Assembly: GCA_036346225.1 (NCBI GenBank)
Contig: JARFIW010001088.1
Span: 3,796,501 to 3,860,500 of the forward strand
Reading direction: 5' to 3'
Source of the DNA: Platerodrilus igneus
Lineage: Eukaryota; Arthropoda; Insecta; Coleoptera; Lycidae
Length of the DNA stretch: 64,000 nucleotides
The notes under the pieces were generated by a model. That model worked only from the letters and a program-made list of their open reading frames with translations. It was not told the origin of the DNA and ran no database searches. Shown piece after piece: positions 1 to 10,564 of this stretch; within the stretch, counting starts at the first letter, position 1; every line of letters begins with the position of its first letter. A program made the position numbers and the translations under genes.

Positions 1-235
1 ACAATAATCTCAAAAAGCATATATATTCAAAAATAATTTTCTTTCGTATAAAAGAATATAGAACAGTTTACAGCAAAATTATCAAACATAATTATTGCTA
101 CTAAGTACCCATTAACTTAATTGTTAAAATTTTCTTCTTCTAATGTTTGTTGAATGGTACAAATCTTCCTTAATTAATAGCTGGTTAATTTACCCATCTC
201 TCATTACCACGCTTGTAAGTGTGTTTGGCCGAACA
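1..235. other. AT-rich non-coding sequence
   Basis: No open frame, RNA gene or recognisable repeat is visible here. The sequence leads directly into the tandem duplication that follows. Confidence 0.5.
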
Positions 236-1772
236 CGCTTCACAGATATTTTATTAAAAGTGAAAAGGCTTGGAACTTTGACCTAAAAATTCTCTGCAAA
301 TCATCCGCTCACACAAAAATTGTATGATTAAGTCGTATTCTAGCTGATTAATATACAAATATTTTTTAGCAGTTACAAACAAAGAAATCTAAAATTTATA
401 ACTGCTGGCATCACCAATGTAGTTAATGATTTATATACCTCATGATTCCATTTCTAAATCGACGTTAAAATCTCAGCTTACAGGATTGTCCATATTTTAA
501 ACCTCCATTTAGAACATCAGGCAGCAAACGTGCATCTTTTTTTATTTTTAATTAATTAGCTTTAAAGTAGCTATTGTATCGAAGAATGTTCAATCTTTAT
601 TGTATTTTACAAATAAATTATGTCTCACCAAACAATTGCATTTAATAACTCAAACGTTTAAATTTTTATGCGGTAAACTAATTTACGGCATACAGTTCTG
701 TTATAAATCTCACATGACGAATGACGAATCGCGAATTAATGAATTAATCGCCGAATACTAAATCTCAATTCATACATGTTACTTGGCAAACGTGAATTAA
801 ATCTTGAATCGCTCTAATCAAGTTCCGACTTTTATATTAAAATTTTAACTACATTACGCTTTTCTATACTATTACAGATTTATTTGGAAGAATTACTCAC
901 CTGGATGATGTAATTTTTACAAGAATGGCGAGCTTTATGGTCTAATTAGTTTCAAATGGTGTAATTTATGTTTATAGTAAAGCCTGCCAAAAACGCTTCA
1001 CAAATATTTCATTAACGGTCGAAAGACTGCGAACTTTACCTCAAAATTCTCTGCAAATCATCCGCTCACAAAAAATTATATGATTAAATCTTATTCTAGC
1101 TGAAAAATATTTTTTATCAATTACAAACAAAGATATCTAAAATTTATATTTGCAGGTCATATAGCTCTTATTATTATCTCATCTCTAACGTAGTTAATGA
1201 TTTATATACCTCCTGATGCCATTTTTAAATTAACGTTAAAATATCACCTTACAGGATTGTCCATATTTCAAATCTTTATTTAGAACATCAGTTAGCAAAA
1301 GTACATCTTCTTTATTTTTAATTAGCTTTAAGATAGCTACTGTATCAAAGAAGGTTCAATCTTCATTATATTTTACAGAATAATCATGTCTCACCAATTA
1401 ATTGCATTTAATAACTTCTCTGTTTGAAACTAATCAAACGTATAAATTTTCATGTCCTAAACTAATTTACGGCATACAATTCTATTATAAATCCTACATG
1501 ACTTATGACGAATCGCGAATTAATAAATGAATCGCTGAATATTAAATCTCAATTCTTACATATTACTTGACAAATGCGAATTAAATCTTGAATCGTTAAA
1601 ACCAAGTTCCGGCTTTTATATTAAAATTTTAACTACGTCACGTTTTTCCACACTATACCAGATTTAATTGTAAGAATTACTCACCTGGGTGATGTAATTT
1701 TAACAAGAATGGCGCGCTTTATGGTCTAATTAGTATCAAATGGTGAGATTTATGTTTATAGTAAAGAGTGCC
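236..1772. repeat. two-copy tandem duplication, ~760-bp unit
   Basis: Copy 1 runs about 236-990 and copy 2 about 994-1772. Both begin with CGCTTCACARATATT, share ATTCTCTGCAAATCATCCGC soon after, and end near TTTATAGTAAAG followed by TGCC (976-988 and about 1759-1772). The copies differ by many substitutions and small indels, so the duplication is old. Neither copy has a coding frame of note. Function unknown; it may be a degraded transposon part or a segmental duplication. Confidence 0.85.
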
Positions 1773-2736
1773 GTTTATCTTTTTTTAACATACGGAGTTG
1801 ATCGTGGTGTCGCTTTCTATCTTATCGTAATCCTACAAGCTATAAAAATAATTCTTATCGATGTATGGCTTTCTTTAATAAACGCGCGTGTTCTTTGAAT
1901 ACGGGTTTATTTATAGCTAGCTATTTAATGATTTATAGAAACATTTCTTAGGATTTGACGTATTTGTTTTTTTCTTTATTAATCCCGAAAATTCGAGAAA
2001 AACTCTTTATTTAATTTTTAAAATATAAACACACGAGAAAGCGATTAAAGTACGGGTTTGCCTTTTCTATGGTTGATTGATAGACTAATAAAATTACAGA
2101 TTTTAGTAATTAAAGCTTCAATTACTTGCAAATGAAAAAAGATTTGAACCTTAATAATTGTAGCAGAAAAAAATTGGCTTTTAAGGTAAATCAAGCAAAT
2201 GTTTTATGCACAGAAGGTGTATTTTTGTAATAAATGGATGGCTTTGCAGATGCAATTATATTCAATTGTACGACGATTGAAGCGTGTTCTAATACAACTT
2301 TAAGCACAGTATTTAGTATATTAATAAATGCAATAAAAACGTGTTTTATCTTTTAGTAATAAAAACTCGTTCTTATTAAGTAGATTTTATTACACACACG
2401 CGATATAATTTGTTTCATACACGGAAAAATATGCTTTTTATTAAAGCGAAATGAATTTAATGGCTTTGTACATGCGACTTCTTCTTAGTCTACACGGAAA
2501 TATATTTCGCTTTGCTTTTATATCTACACACGAGAAATTTAATCATATAATTAATAAGATTAATTTAATTATCTACCTATTCGATATAAATTGATTAAAG
2601 TAATTAGTGCTTCGTATATAAATTAATTGTAATACTTTAAGATTAAGTTAATTAAGAAGATAGAATCGTAGTTTAAGAGGATTATACTTATACTGCCAGT
2701 TAAAGCTCAGAAAATAAATCGTTCTGAGCTTTTAGA
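1773..2736. other. AT-rich non-coding sequence, possibly degraded LTR
   Basis: No gene is visible. From about 2590 the sequence (TATAAATTAATTGTA and neighbours) resembles the LTR-like segment at 39.2-39.9 kb. This flank and the sequence just right of the SINE may therefore be one LTR of the Gypsy relic at 3.2-5.1 kb that was split by the SINE. This is inference. Confidence 0.35.
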
Positions 2737-2750
2737 AATTTTATAGTACT

Positions 2751-3058
2751 CTACATGTGATTTCCCAATACTCCACCCGAAGGTACTACATTGGCCAGGA
2801 AGCGAGTTTTTTTTACCTGGAAGATTTGGAATTTTGCCGAACCTTTGCTGTTCGTTCCAAGCAAGGTAGGGATCTTTAACGTGCGTAACAACATACACAC
2901 ACACACACGGAACCTCAATTTTACCTCTCATCCGAACGAGGAAGTATTTTTGTAAAAAATGCTCGCCTAACATTTTTCAAGCGGACCGTGTCGGGGTTCG
3001 AACCCGGGATCCTTGGGCATAGCAGTCACACACATACCAACTACGCCACGGAGCCTCC
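2751..3058 (-). mobile_element. tRNA-derived SINE, full-length copy
   Basis: On the minus strand this starts with a tRNA-like head. It has a pol III A box (TGGCGTAGTTGG, a full match to the TRGYNNANNNGG consensus) and a B-box-like GGTTCGAACCC. A ~230-bp tail follows with an internal CA run and ends near CACATGTAGAG. It is flanked by a perfect 14-bp direct repeat AATTTTATAGTACT at 2737-2750 and 3059-3072, the signature of target-primed insertion. Like other SINEs it would be transcribed by RNA polymerase III and copied by LINE enzymes. An 88-residue frame across it is incidental. Confidence 0.92.
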
Positions 3059-3189
3059 AATTTTATAGTACTACGAATTTCTGAAAAAGGCTTGTGTAAT
3101 CAGTTTGAAAATAAAGAACTCTTGTCATTCCAATTACACTTTTCGTAAGATTGATGTCAGCTGTGGGGTTTAAAGACTTTTGAACGGTT

Positions 3190-4500
3190 TGTATTTGCAT
3201 GCTAGTTACGCGCGGTCAAAAGCTTGAAATACATAGCGAAATTCTTTCGTTTTTGAAAAACTTCAAGTCAAGCACGGAAGAACACTTAGTAAAACAAAAC
3301 CAAAACCCTATGAGCTTGACAACGAAATTAAAAAAAAATAAAGCGAGCTTTTGGAGAAATTACAAGAATACGCGGGGAAACAAAACCAGAACGCTGCAAA
3401 CCTAGCAGCGAAGCTAAAAGAAAATGCCGTAAAACTTATCTAGACAGCAACAAAATTAAAAGAAAGTAAGGCGAGTTTTAAAAAAAATTACGAGAACACG
3501 CCGCGAAACAAAACCAGAACTCTGTCAGCCTGGCAGCGAAATTAGAAGGAACTAACACGAGGTTTACAGAAAAATTGGACCAGAATGCTAAAGCCGTTGA
3601 GCAATTGAAAGGGAGATTTGTAAAAGAAAATGCTAAATCCGCGGAAAAACGTGAAACAAAACTTTCAGAGAGCATGCAAACACTGGACGCCAAATTTTCT
3701 GCCGGCTTACAGGCATTGGATGCAAAGTTCGCTGAAAATTCAGAAATAATGGAGGAAAAAATGCTGGAGATGGAAAAAATGGATTAAGTCCCTAACGGTA
3801 CAAGCAGCAAAGCCCTCAGTATCGGTGAGACAACAGGTCGTCCCAGAATTCAAGAATATCGGGGAATGCAAACAGATGTCAAGGTTCAGAGTAAAATGAC
3901 CCAAATTCGATGAAAAGTCATGTTGACAGGTATATATTAAACGAAAGCTAACGGCAAGAACGATGATGAAAGGACAACCAAAGTGAGGCCTTGAATATTC
4001 TGCAGACCATGACCAAAGAAGCTACGGAACCTAAACATCAAAACTGAAAATGAGGTACGGCAATTCTCATCTGCAACAAGTGTACCACACGCAAGTGAAG
4101 AACCGTTACCAAACGGCCAACGGAAATTTGTAAGAGTTTGAAGCTGATATTGCTCGCTTGGTGGGACTAGCCTACCCAACGGCACCGGCTAGCTTCGTAT
4201 AACAACTGGCAATACAGAACTTTATTGATGAAAAACACAACGGAAAGATCCAGTAAGCACTACGGTTGGCTCGATCAAGCATCCTAGATGATGGGCTAGC
4301 TCATGCTCTAGAATTTGGAGTGGCAAAGCAAGCTTCACATCGTAGTAGTGATATAGTAAGGTGCTCCGTAGAGGAGTTGAACAGCAAAGCATAGAGGAGG
4401 TGCTTCGACGAATACCCCGTGAACACCAACCAAAGAGGAAAAAACCCAAATATTGGAATTGTGACGAGTCTAGGCATATACAGTTCAAATTAATTTTTTT
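3190..4500 (+). pseudogene. gag: Ty3/Gypsy gag, degenerate
   Basis: This is a decayed gag of an LTR retrotransposon. The first part (3190-3790) is a coiled-coil-like, Lys/Glu-rich region built from repeats; a segment beginning AAACAAAACCA recurs at 3292, 3378 and 3506, spacings of 86 and 128. The second part (about 4070-4330) reads, across stops and frameshifts, like the capsid region of arthropod Gypsy elements, including IARLVGLAYPTAPASFV and LDDGLAHALEFGVAKQ. A zinc knuckle starting YWNCDESRHI lies near 4450, with its first Cys changed to Tyr. At least five stops or shifts are visible. The same family recurs antisense at 25.7-27.45 kb, where the phrase RIARLVRLAYSTAP is shared. Confidence 0.8.
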
Positions 4501-4600
4501 TATTTGTAATAAAAAAATTAATAAATAAATTTGAACTGTATATGCCCAGACTCGCCACAATTCCAACATTTAGGTTCCTTACTCTTTGTTGGTATTCACG
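4415..4600. repeat. inverted duplication of the gag zinc-knuckle segment
   Basis: Arms of about 75 bp at ~4415-4491 and ~4528-4600 are reverse complements with a few mismatches, separated by ~36 bp of A/T. The left arm is the sense zinc-knuckle coding sequence. The right arm read on the minus strand encodes the better preserved version, CWNCGESGHIQ. The structure would form a long hairpin. It arose by inversion-duplication inside the element, because both arms belong to the same gag. Confidence 0.85.
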
Positions 4601-4689
4601 ACCAACCAAAGTTCAAATATAAGCAGTTAAAGAAGGAAGCAGAGAAGTCGGAAAACTAAAAGGGGGTCGAGATGAAGGGGTGAAAGTCG

Positions 4690-5070
4690 ACTTGTACAGA
4701 ATCTGCCCTGGAGACCATCATCCGCGTGGCACGGTCTAAGCATGCGGACAACATATACATGTATGAACAATTTGATGGCAAGACCGTAAAGTTATTGATT
4801 GATACCGGAGCCACTAAGACAATTGCTAATCCAGATTTAGTGCACGACAGTGGTAAAGTGTTATCCGCGACGGTGCGTCTCCAAACCGTGGCTGATGAGG
4901 AAATTCAAACATGCGGAATACTAGATGTACAAATCTGAGTTGGGAGCAAGATATTTAACCATCATGAAGCAATAGTAAACATCACCAAAGCTGTTATCTT
5001 GGGAATTGATATTTTGAAGAGGTATGGATTCCATTTAAATACGAAAGAGGAAAGCTCATATTTCGGGCGC
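4690..5070 (+). pseudogene. pro: retroviral-type aspartic protease of the Gypsy relic
   Basis: The frame starting near 4726 contains the retropepsin active-site segment LLIDTGATKTIA. After an in-frame TGA at 4936-4938 the same frame continues to the C-terminal family motif ILGIDILKRYGF (about 4999-5035). The domain would process Gag-Pol as a dimer. The sequence follows the gag relic in the expected order. Homology stops near 5070, so reverse transcriptase and integrase are missing here. Pseudogene by one nonsense codon and 3' truncation. Confidence 0.85.
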
Positions 5071-5214
5071 ATATTAAGTTCGCTATTGTTTCATCAATCT
5101 AAAGCTTACATAAAAACATTACATGCTTCCATTATGAAATTTTATGGTTATAATTGGTTTGTTTACATTCTTGTGATTTAAAATAATTTACAACCCTTTA
5201 ATTCTGGATTATAG
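5071..5214. other. short unassigned spacer
   Basis: AT-rich sequence between the Gypsy protease and the antisense LINE. No feature recognised. Confidence 0.4.
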
Positions 5215-6740
5215 TGAAAGAAACTTGCGCACATGCACTTAGGCCACAATCCCATTGTGCTACCTTCCTTACAGCACTATGGTGATCACTCAAACAATCC
5301 CAAACTTGAGACAAACTTAAGGATATCTTTCATGGATGTACTGCGAATTCTGGTCATGTAGGGCCAGAGGTCTCTCAGAATAGATCCTCGTAATATGGCG
5401 AGCACTGGGTAATCACACAGAATGTGTTCAGCAGTCTCGTCATCCGTGTGGCATTCTCAGCACGATAATTCTTATCCATGGTATACATGGATTTATTTAG
5501 TCTAAAGTGTCCAGTTAAAACTCCTACAAGGAGGTGCAATTTCCGACGAAACAGCCGTATACAAAATTTAGCCATTTGTACGGATGGTGCTCCAATGGCT
5601 TTTTTGGCCTGGCGGCATTTTTCTGTATTACCCAACATATCACAATGTCTGAGGTGGGTTTCTTTTTTAATCAGATTTTGATCAAAATAGGCGAGAAGGC
5701 AATGGTCGGTTCTGGTCCCACAAGAGTTTTGGTTAAGCCTTGCTTTTCTAGTAAGTCTGCTTTTACATTTCCCTGCTTTCCAGCGTGCGCCTTAGTCCAG
5801 GTTAGTTCAAGGGTATTTGTGTTTTTAGAAGCTGTTCTTTTAAGATTAAGTTCATTATCACCTGACCAGACTACAGATAGGTTATTTTTAGAAAAGCGTA
5901 TTTATAGGAGTACGTGTAATGAAATTATGTTTTCTTATGTCAATAGAGGTTAAGTTTTGTAATTGATCTCCAGCTGTCCCAGGAACCGTTGTATCTGAAA
6001 GGAGTAGTTGATTTGAACAGAGAATGGTGCCCCAATCGGTTCTTTGGTCTAACGGCATTTTTCTGTGTTAGTCCACTTATCATAGTGTCCGAGATGGTTT
6101 CGTTTTTAATCAGATTGCTGATCAAAGTAGGCGATAAGGCAATGGCCGGCTCTGGTCCCACAAGAGTTTTGCCTGAGCTTTGCTTTGATAGTAAGTCTGG
6201 TTTTACATTTCCCTGCTTTCCAGCGTGCGCCTTAGTCCAGGTTAGTTCAAGGGTATTAGTGTTTTTAGAGGCTACCTCTAGAGCTTTAATGCACTGATAT
6301 ACGACTCAGGAGGTAATTTAATTTCTGATTAGAGATTGTGAGTAGTGCTACTCTGCTATCACTGATTATTCTAATTGATTTGATTCGAACATTTCTTTTC
6401 TTAATGTTGTTTGTGTCCTTGGTTATTGCAATCACTTCTGGTCGAAAAATAGTTGCTAGCGTGCCGGGTGCCAAGTATTGCTAGAGGTCCAGGTCAGAGG
6501 AAAAAACTCCAGCACCCGTATCATCCTTCGTTTTGGAGCATTCTGTAAAGATGGATATCTCTGTTATGGCCTCATTATTAGGTTATGTACGAACGCTAAT
6601 GTATCTTTCTATTAACAGTATTGGTGGCATTTTTCTAGACCCTTCTGTAAGAATAGCTTCGTGTCTCTACCTAGCTTCTTTTTTATTCCATACCCTGTTT
6701 AGTTGCAGTGTTAGAGCTGCCTTGAATGCAACTGCCTCCA
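5215..6740 (-). pseudogene. LINE ORF2 C-terminus with RNase H domain (Jockey/R1-like), degenerate
   Basis: Read on the minus strand, this carries an RNase H domain in pieces. Near 6530 there is a TECSKTKDDTGAGV segment, related to the usual TDGSK start but with Asp replaced by Glu. Near 6370 there is SDSRVALLTI. Near 6230-6150 comes LTWTKAHAGKQGNV followed by LVGPEPAIALSP, the W-x-H-x-G-x-x-G-N motif. Downstream (5580-5250) are CRQAKKAIGAPS, LTGHFRLN and DETAEHILCDYP, the conserved tail of these LINEs. The copy is 5'-truncated and has many stops and frameshifts. The 6270-6020 segment is repeated at 5835-5590. Confidence 0.8.
5590..6270 (-). repeat. direct duplication of the RNase H segment, offset 440 bp
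   Basis: About 245 bp at 5590-5835 and 6025-6270 are similar and in the same orientation. For example TCCCTGCTTTCCAGCGTGCG lies at 5770 and 6210. The intervening ~185 bp is not duplicated. Either the LINE underwent internal duplication, or two 5'-truncated copies lie in tandem. Confidence 0.8.
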
Positions 6741-6870
6741 CATAGAGATCTAGTAGGGTGAGCCTCAAAAACTACTTCTAAATGCTGCAGTGGGAGTGGA
6801 ACTAACCCTTTATTCAAGTTCCAATATATATTTAATAGAAATAAAACGATTATTTTTATCGTTTTTGTGA
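6741..6870. other. unassigned junction
   Basis: Sequence between the RNase H relic and the RTE fragment. It may be the 5' remnant of the former. No feature recognised. Confidence 0.3.
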
Positions 6871-7409
6871 TCATCATCATTGGGTCTTCAGTCCTGGAAT
6901 TGGTTAGACGCGCACCCTCATTGTTTTCTATTCTGAACTAACTTACACATTTTCCTGAAATTTGTACACGCTGCATTTATCACTATCTGATCTAGGTCTA
7001 CCTCTACCTCCTTTTTCCTATCTCTGTTTGTAATATATCCCACACTATTCCCCAAAAATACCTTAGAACATATTCTGCCCTTCTATTTCTTTTATTTTCT
7101 TTCCACCGATATCTTTATTCCCCTACTATTTCTATAACCTATTTGTTATTAACTTTGTCCATGCCATCATCCTTATATATCTGAAGCACAACATTCCAGA
7201 AGGCTGCTACCGTTTTTCTGTCTGCTTTTCCTACTGCCGCTATTTCATACGCATTCTGTGCTGTGCTCCACAGATATGCTTTCAACAAATTTCTTCTTAT
7301 TTCTATGTTTGCTGTCTTTGATCATGGGCGCTGTTCTCTCTTGTTAGATGCAGTTCGGTCTCCCTTCTATTGTTTTACAATTATATACTCTATTTCTCCC
7401 ACATTCAAT
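6871..7409 (-). mobile_element. RTE-like LINE, 3' fragment
   Basis: The minus strand corresponds to the C-terminal coding part and 3' UTR of the RTE-like LINE that recurs throughout the window (better copies at 42.2-43.9 and 61.35-64 kb). The UTR end is near 6875-6895 (TCTTCAGTCCTGGAATTGG on the plus strand). Coding homology runs to about 7360 and ends at the recurrent junction at 7410. Stops and indels are frequent. 5'-truncated and inactive. Confidence 0.8.
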
Positions 7410-7422
7410 GGTTGTGAAGGGG

Positions 7423-7653
7423 GGGCAAGGTCCCGGGTTCAAATCCTGACGCGGTCCGCTTGAACAATGTTAGGCGCGCATTTTTCACAAAAATACACCC
7501 TCGCTCGGTTGAGAGGTAAAATGGAGGTCCCCTGTGTGAGTGTTGTCACGCACGTTAAAGATTCGGCAAAATTCGAAATTTTCCAGGTAAAAAAAAACTC
7601 GCTTTCTGGCCAATGTAGTACCTTCAGGTGGAGCATTGGAAAATCACATGTAA
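7423..7653 (+). mobile_element. tRNA-derived SINE, 5'-shortened copy
   Basis: The B box (GGTTCAAATCC, 7436-7446) and the tail match the SINE at 10277-10564, but the A-box half of the head is missing. It is bracketed by GGTTGTGAAGGGG at 7410-7422 and 7654-7666, which look like a 13-bp target duplication. The same motif occurs once, without a SINE, at 41838-41850. Confidence 0.85.
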
Positions 7654-7997
7654 GGTTGTGAAGGGGGGTAAGCACCCTGTGGCTGCCAAGTTCCTCCAGC
7701 ACTTGAACATTTAACGATTTAAAATTGTTTCCAATATACCTTCTCGCAGAGTCAACATTAGTTGCAGATATTTCACAACCAACCCTTGTAGTTGTTTATA
7801 ATAATCGTCAGATTTATATGAGTTTATTTTTCCGTCATTAGGTTGTCCGTCTCAAAACTGGCTGGACATATACCTCCATTTATTTCTATTCTGAGCTAGT
7901 CTACACAGTTCCCTGAAATTCCCACATAGCCTACATACAGCTCGGATCCCCTTTTATTGTTTTCTAATTGTATGCCCTATTTCACCGAGATTCAGTG
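7654..7997 (-). mobile_element. RTE-like LINE 3' UTR, short non-autonomous form
   Basis: This is antisense 3' UTR of the RTE family (compare 9923-10261 and 41838-42170). It begins at a conserved terminal motif near 7654 and shows CAAAACTGGCTGGACATATA near 7855. It continues into a coding remnant so short that nearly the whole ORF is absent, which suggests an internally deleted derivative of ~340 bp rather than simple truncation. Confidence 0.7.
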
Positions 7998-8007
7998 GTA
8001 TGTGATG

Positions 8008-8125
8008 GTAGGGGGGACGTCGCCGTGGATCAATGTAGTAAGCGTAAGACTACGGATCCCAAGGTCCTGGGTTCGAATACCGACAGGGCCGACTGCAGGT
8101 GGAGCGTTGGAAATATAAATGTACG
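8008..8125 (+). mobile_element. SINE, internally deleted, variant head
   Basis: A tRNA-like head with B-box-like GGTTCGAATAC (8069-8079) is joined directly to the SINE tail end (GGTGGAGCGTTGGAAAT). The ~180 bp between them are missing. The head resembles the copy at 9613 (CCGTGGATSAATGTAGTAAG) rather than that at 10277. Flanks GGTATGTGATGG and GGTATGTGAAGGGG resemble each other as a target duplication. Confidence 0.7.
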
Positions 8126-8780
8126 GTATGTGAAGGGGAGCGATAGTAAATCGGCGCTGACGGCTTTAACAAATATGTACACCTCGACGGACCTCCAAGC
8201 GGACGTCTAGAGGATAGCGCATACGGCGCTTGAGTTTCAACGTTTAAAGTTCTGTTGGGTTAGGTCGCACGATGGTAACGTAGGAAACGATAGGGCTGAT
8301 GAATTATCTAAAGAGGTCGCGACGGGCGACTTTCGTATATCACATTCGTCGATACCGATGACTCTAATTAATAGAAAGATGCGCAAAAAGTCAATCCGAC
8401 AATGGGAAGAAAGGTGGAACAACGCTGCCACGGGCAGGTTGACCCACAAATTCATACCGAGCATAGAAGCTAGAAGTAAGATCGAGGTAAAACTCGATCA
8501 TAAAATGGTGCAACTGGTAACAGGGTACGGCGCCCTGAAAGCGTATTTACAAAGGGTCCGTTTAACCGACAACGTCCGTTGCGAATGCGGTGAGAGCGCA
8601 GAAAGCGCAGAGCACGTGCTCTTCGACTGCCCGCTTGAGGTGGCAAAGCGAGGGATACCTGATATGAAATTAGCTATAGTAGGGATAGCATGGCCAAAGA
8701 GCCTAGAGGAAGTCGGGGAAGTGGCTAACCAGAAGTCGTTCTGGACAGCCGGTGATAGCCGCGTGTTAATCGGAGGTTAA
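8126..8780 (+). pseudogene. LINE ORF2 C-terminus: RNase H end plus Cys-His tail (R1/I-like)
   Basis: One frame is open from 8126 to the stop at 8780, apart from a single TAG at 8208-8210. It encodes SDSKSALTAL and then WVRSHDGNVGNDRADELSKE, both RNase H motifs. Next come LTHKFIPS and LVTGYGALKAYLQR, then CECGESAESAEHVLFDC, the zinc-binding tail of R1/I/LOA-type LINEs. The copy is 5'-truncated at the SINE junction. It is more GC-rich than its surroundings and nearly undamaged, so it is younger than neighbouring fragments. The A-rich tract after 8850 fits its 3' end. Confidence 0.82.
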
Positions 8781-9224
8781 GGGGGTGGAGGGAGGATTGG
8801 CAACTAGGATATGATTTGGCACGATATATGAACACCATTTTAAACCTGTTTAAAAAAAATATAAAAAATATTAAAAAAAAAATAAATAAATAAAAAGAAA
8901 TTTAAAAAAATGAAAAATTTAAATAATAATAATGATTATAACCAAAAATCTACTATACATAATGAAACCCCACACTACTAAACAATCAGTGTCGTACATT
9001 TAACGCACGGAATATCGGGAATAAATCAAAACAAATAAATAATAACAAACTAAATCAGAAAATCCTCATTAATTTAAATCAGTCATAAAAATTAATGAAA
9101 TAAAATAGATTAAAACCGCGCATCCCTCCAAGACTTTTAAAGTGATAGTGATTGTGATCCCCCCAGAACGTTTAGTGCATCCCCACCAGAACTTTAATTA
9201 TGACGGTTGTACTCGCATAAGCAT

Positions 9225-9269
<45 letters not shown>

Positions 9270-9529
9270 AAGATTTTGATAGTTTTAAGACGACCCTTCA
9301 GGTCGCACCGGTAAGCACAGCTGGCGACTGCTATCCGGTATTACGGATCCCTTACATTTTACTTTTGCTTGTGTCTTGTTGATCGGACACATTCCAAAAT
9401 CAACGCTAGGAATACCATTATCCAAACCCAATTTTTAGTTTTTGTTTTAGTTTGTTAGATTTTTATTTAAGATCGATTAATTTTGAAGTTATATTACTTT
9501 TGAAGCACGTTTAATTTTGTTTTTAAACC
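8781..9529. other. LINE 3' end, A-rich tract and (AT)n
   Basis: 8781-8900 is the 3' UTR and A-rich tail of the preceding LINE. 9227-9262 is an (AT)n microsatellite. Sequence around 9280-9360 (GACGACCCTTCAGGTCGCACC) is GC-richer and may be the 3' UTR of another LINE. No coding frame is supported. Confidence 0.5.
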
Positions 9530-9560
9530 CAATGTAGTACCTTCGGGAGGAGTACTGGGG
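9530..9560 (+). mobile_element. SINE tail fragment
   Basis: About 30 bp match the SINE tail (AATGTAGTACCTTCGGGAGG) with no head. It is a remnant left beside the next SINE copy. Confidence 0.6.
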
Positions 9561-9612
9561 ACGTGGCCGCAAATATAACGGCCCTTATTCAAATATAAGG
9601 TATGTGAAGGGG

Positions 9613-9922
9613 GGAAAGGCGTAAACCGTGGATGAATGTAGTAAGTGTAAGACTACGGATCCTAACGTCCTGGGTTTGAATTCCGACACGGCCGACTGCT
9701 TGAAAAATGGCAGCTGAGCATTTTTCACAAAAATTACGCCCTCGTTCGGATGAGAGGTTAATTGAAGGTTCCGTGTGTGAGTGTTGTCAGGCAAGTTAAA
9801 GATCCTTACCTTGCCTGAAACGGCAAGGGTTCGGCAAAATTCCAAATTTCCAGGCAACAAAAAACTCGCCTCCTGGCCAATGTAGTACCTTCCGGTGGAG
9901 CATTGGAAATGTAAATGTACCG
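9613..9922 (+). mobile_element. SINE, full-length with variant tRNA-like head
   Basis: The head (CCGTGGATGAATGTAGTAAG, B-box-like GGTTTGAATTCC) differs from the 2751 and 10277 copies but matches the 8008 copy. The ~230-bp tail is shared by all of them. The left flank is GGTATGTGAAGGGG and the right flank is GTTGTGAAGGGG followed by RTE 3' UTR. Confidence 0.8.
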
Positions 9923-10261
9923 TTGTGAAGGGGGTAAGCAGCCCGTAGCTGCCAAGTTCCCCCAGCACTTGAACATTTGCCGATTTAAAATTTTTTCCAA
10001 TATACCGTTTCGCAGAGTCAACATTAGTTGCAGATATTTCACGACCAACCTTTGTAGTTGTTTCTAATAATCATCAGATTTATCTGCGCTTATTTTTTCG
10101 TCATTAGGTTTCTGTCTCAAAACTGGTTGGACATGTACCTCCACTTATTTATATTTTGAGCTAGCCTACACAGTTCTCTGAAATTCCCACTCAGCCTATA
10201 TACAGCTCGGATCCCCTTCTATTGTTTTCTAATTATATGTCCTATTTTACCGAGGTTCATC
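9923..10261 (-). mobile_element. RTE-like LINE 3' UTR, short form
   Basis: Second copy of the ~340-bp antisense module seen at 7654-7997, with the same order of motifs (GCCAAGTTCCCCCAGCACTT, CAAAACTGGTTGGACATGTA). Minus-strand frames here are incidental. Confidence 0.75.
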
Positions 10262-10276
10262 GGTATGTGAATGGGG

Positions 10277-10564
10277 AGTAGCTCCGTGGCGTAGTTGGTA
10301 TGCGTGTAACTACTACGCCCGGGTTCGAATCCCGACACGGTCCGCTTGAAAATGTTAGACGAGCATTTTTCACAAAAACACGCCCTCGTTGGGATGAGAG
10401 GTAAAATGGAGGTCCCGTAAGTGAATGATGTCACGCACGTAAATGATCCCTACCTTGCTTGCAACAGCAAGGGTTCGGCAAAATTCAAAATTTTTCAGGT
10501 CCAAAACACTCGCTTCCTGGCCAATGTAGTACCTACGGGTGGAACATTGGAAAATCACATGTAA
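10277..10564 (+). mobile_element. tRNA-derived SINE, full-length, with consensus pol III boxes
   Basis: A box TGGCGTAGTTGG at 10287-10298 and B box GGTTCGAATCC at 10322-10332 both match consensus, so internal promoter function is plausible. The tail is shared with the other copies. Flanks GGTATGTGAATGGGG (10262-10276) and GGTATGTGAAGGGG (from 10565) differ at one base and look like the target duplication. A good reference copy for the family. Confidence 0.9.

Noticed and set aside
2751..3058. functional tRNA gene
   Set aside because: Only A and B boxes and part of the cloverleaf are present; tail and target duplications identify a SINE.
9227..9262. origin or regulatory role for (AT)n
   Set aside because: Simple microsatellite; nothing in the flanks supports a function.
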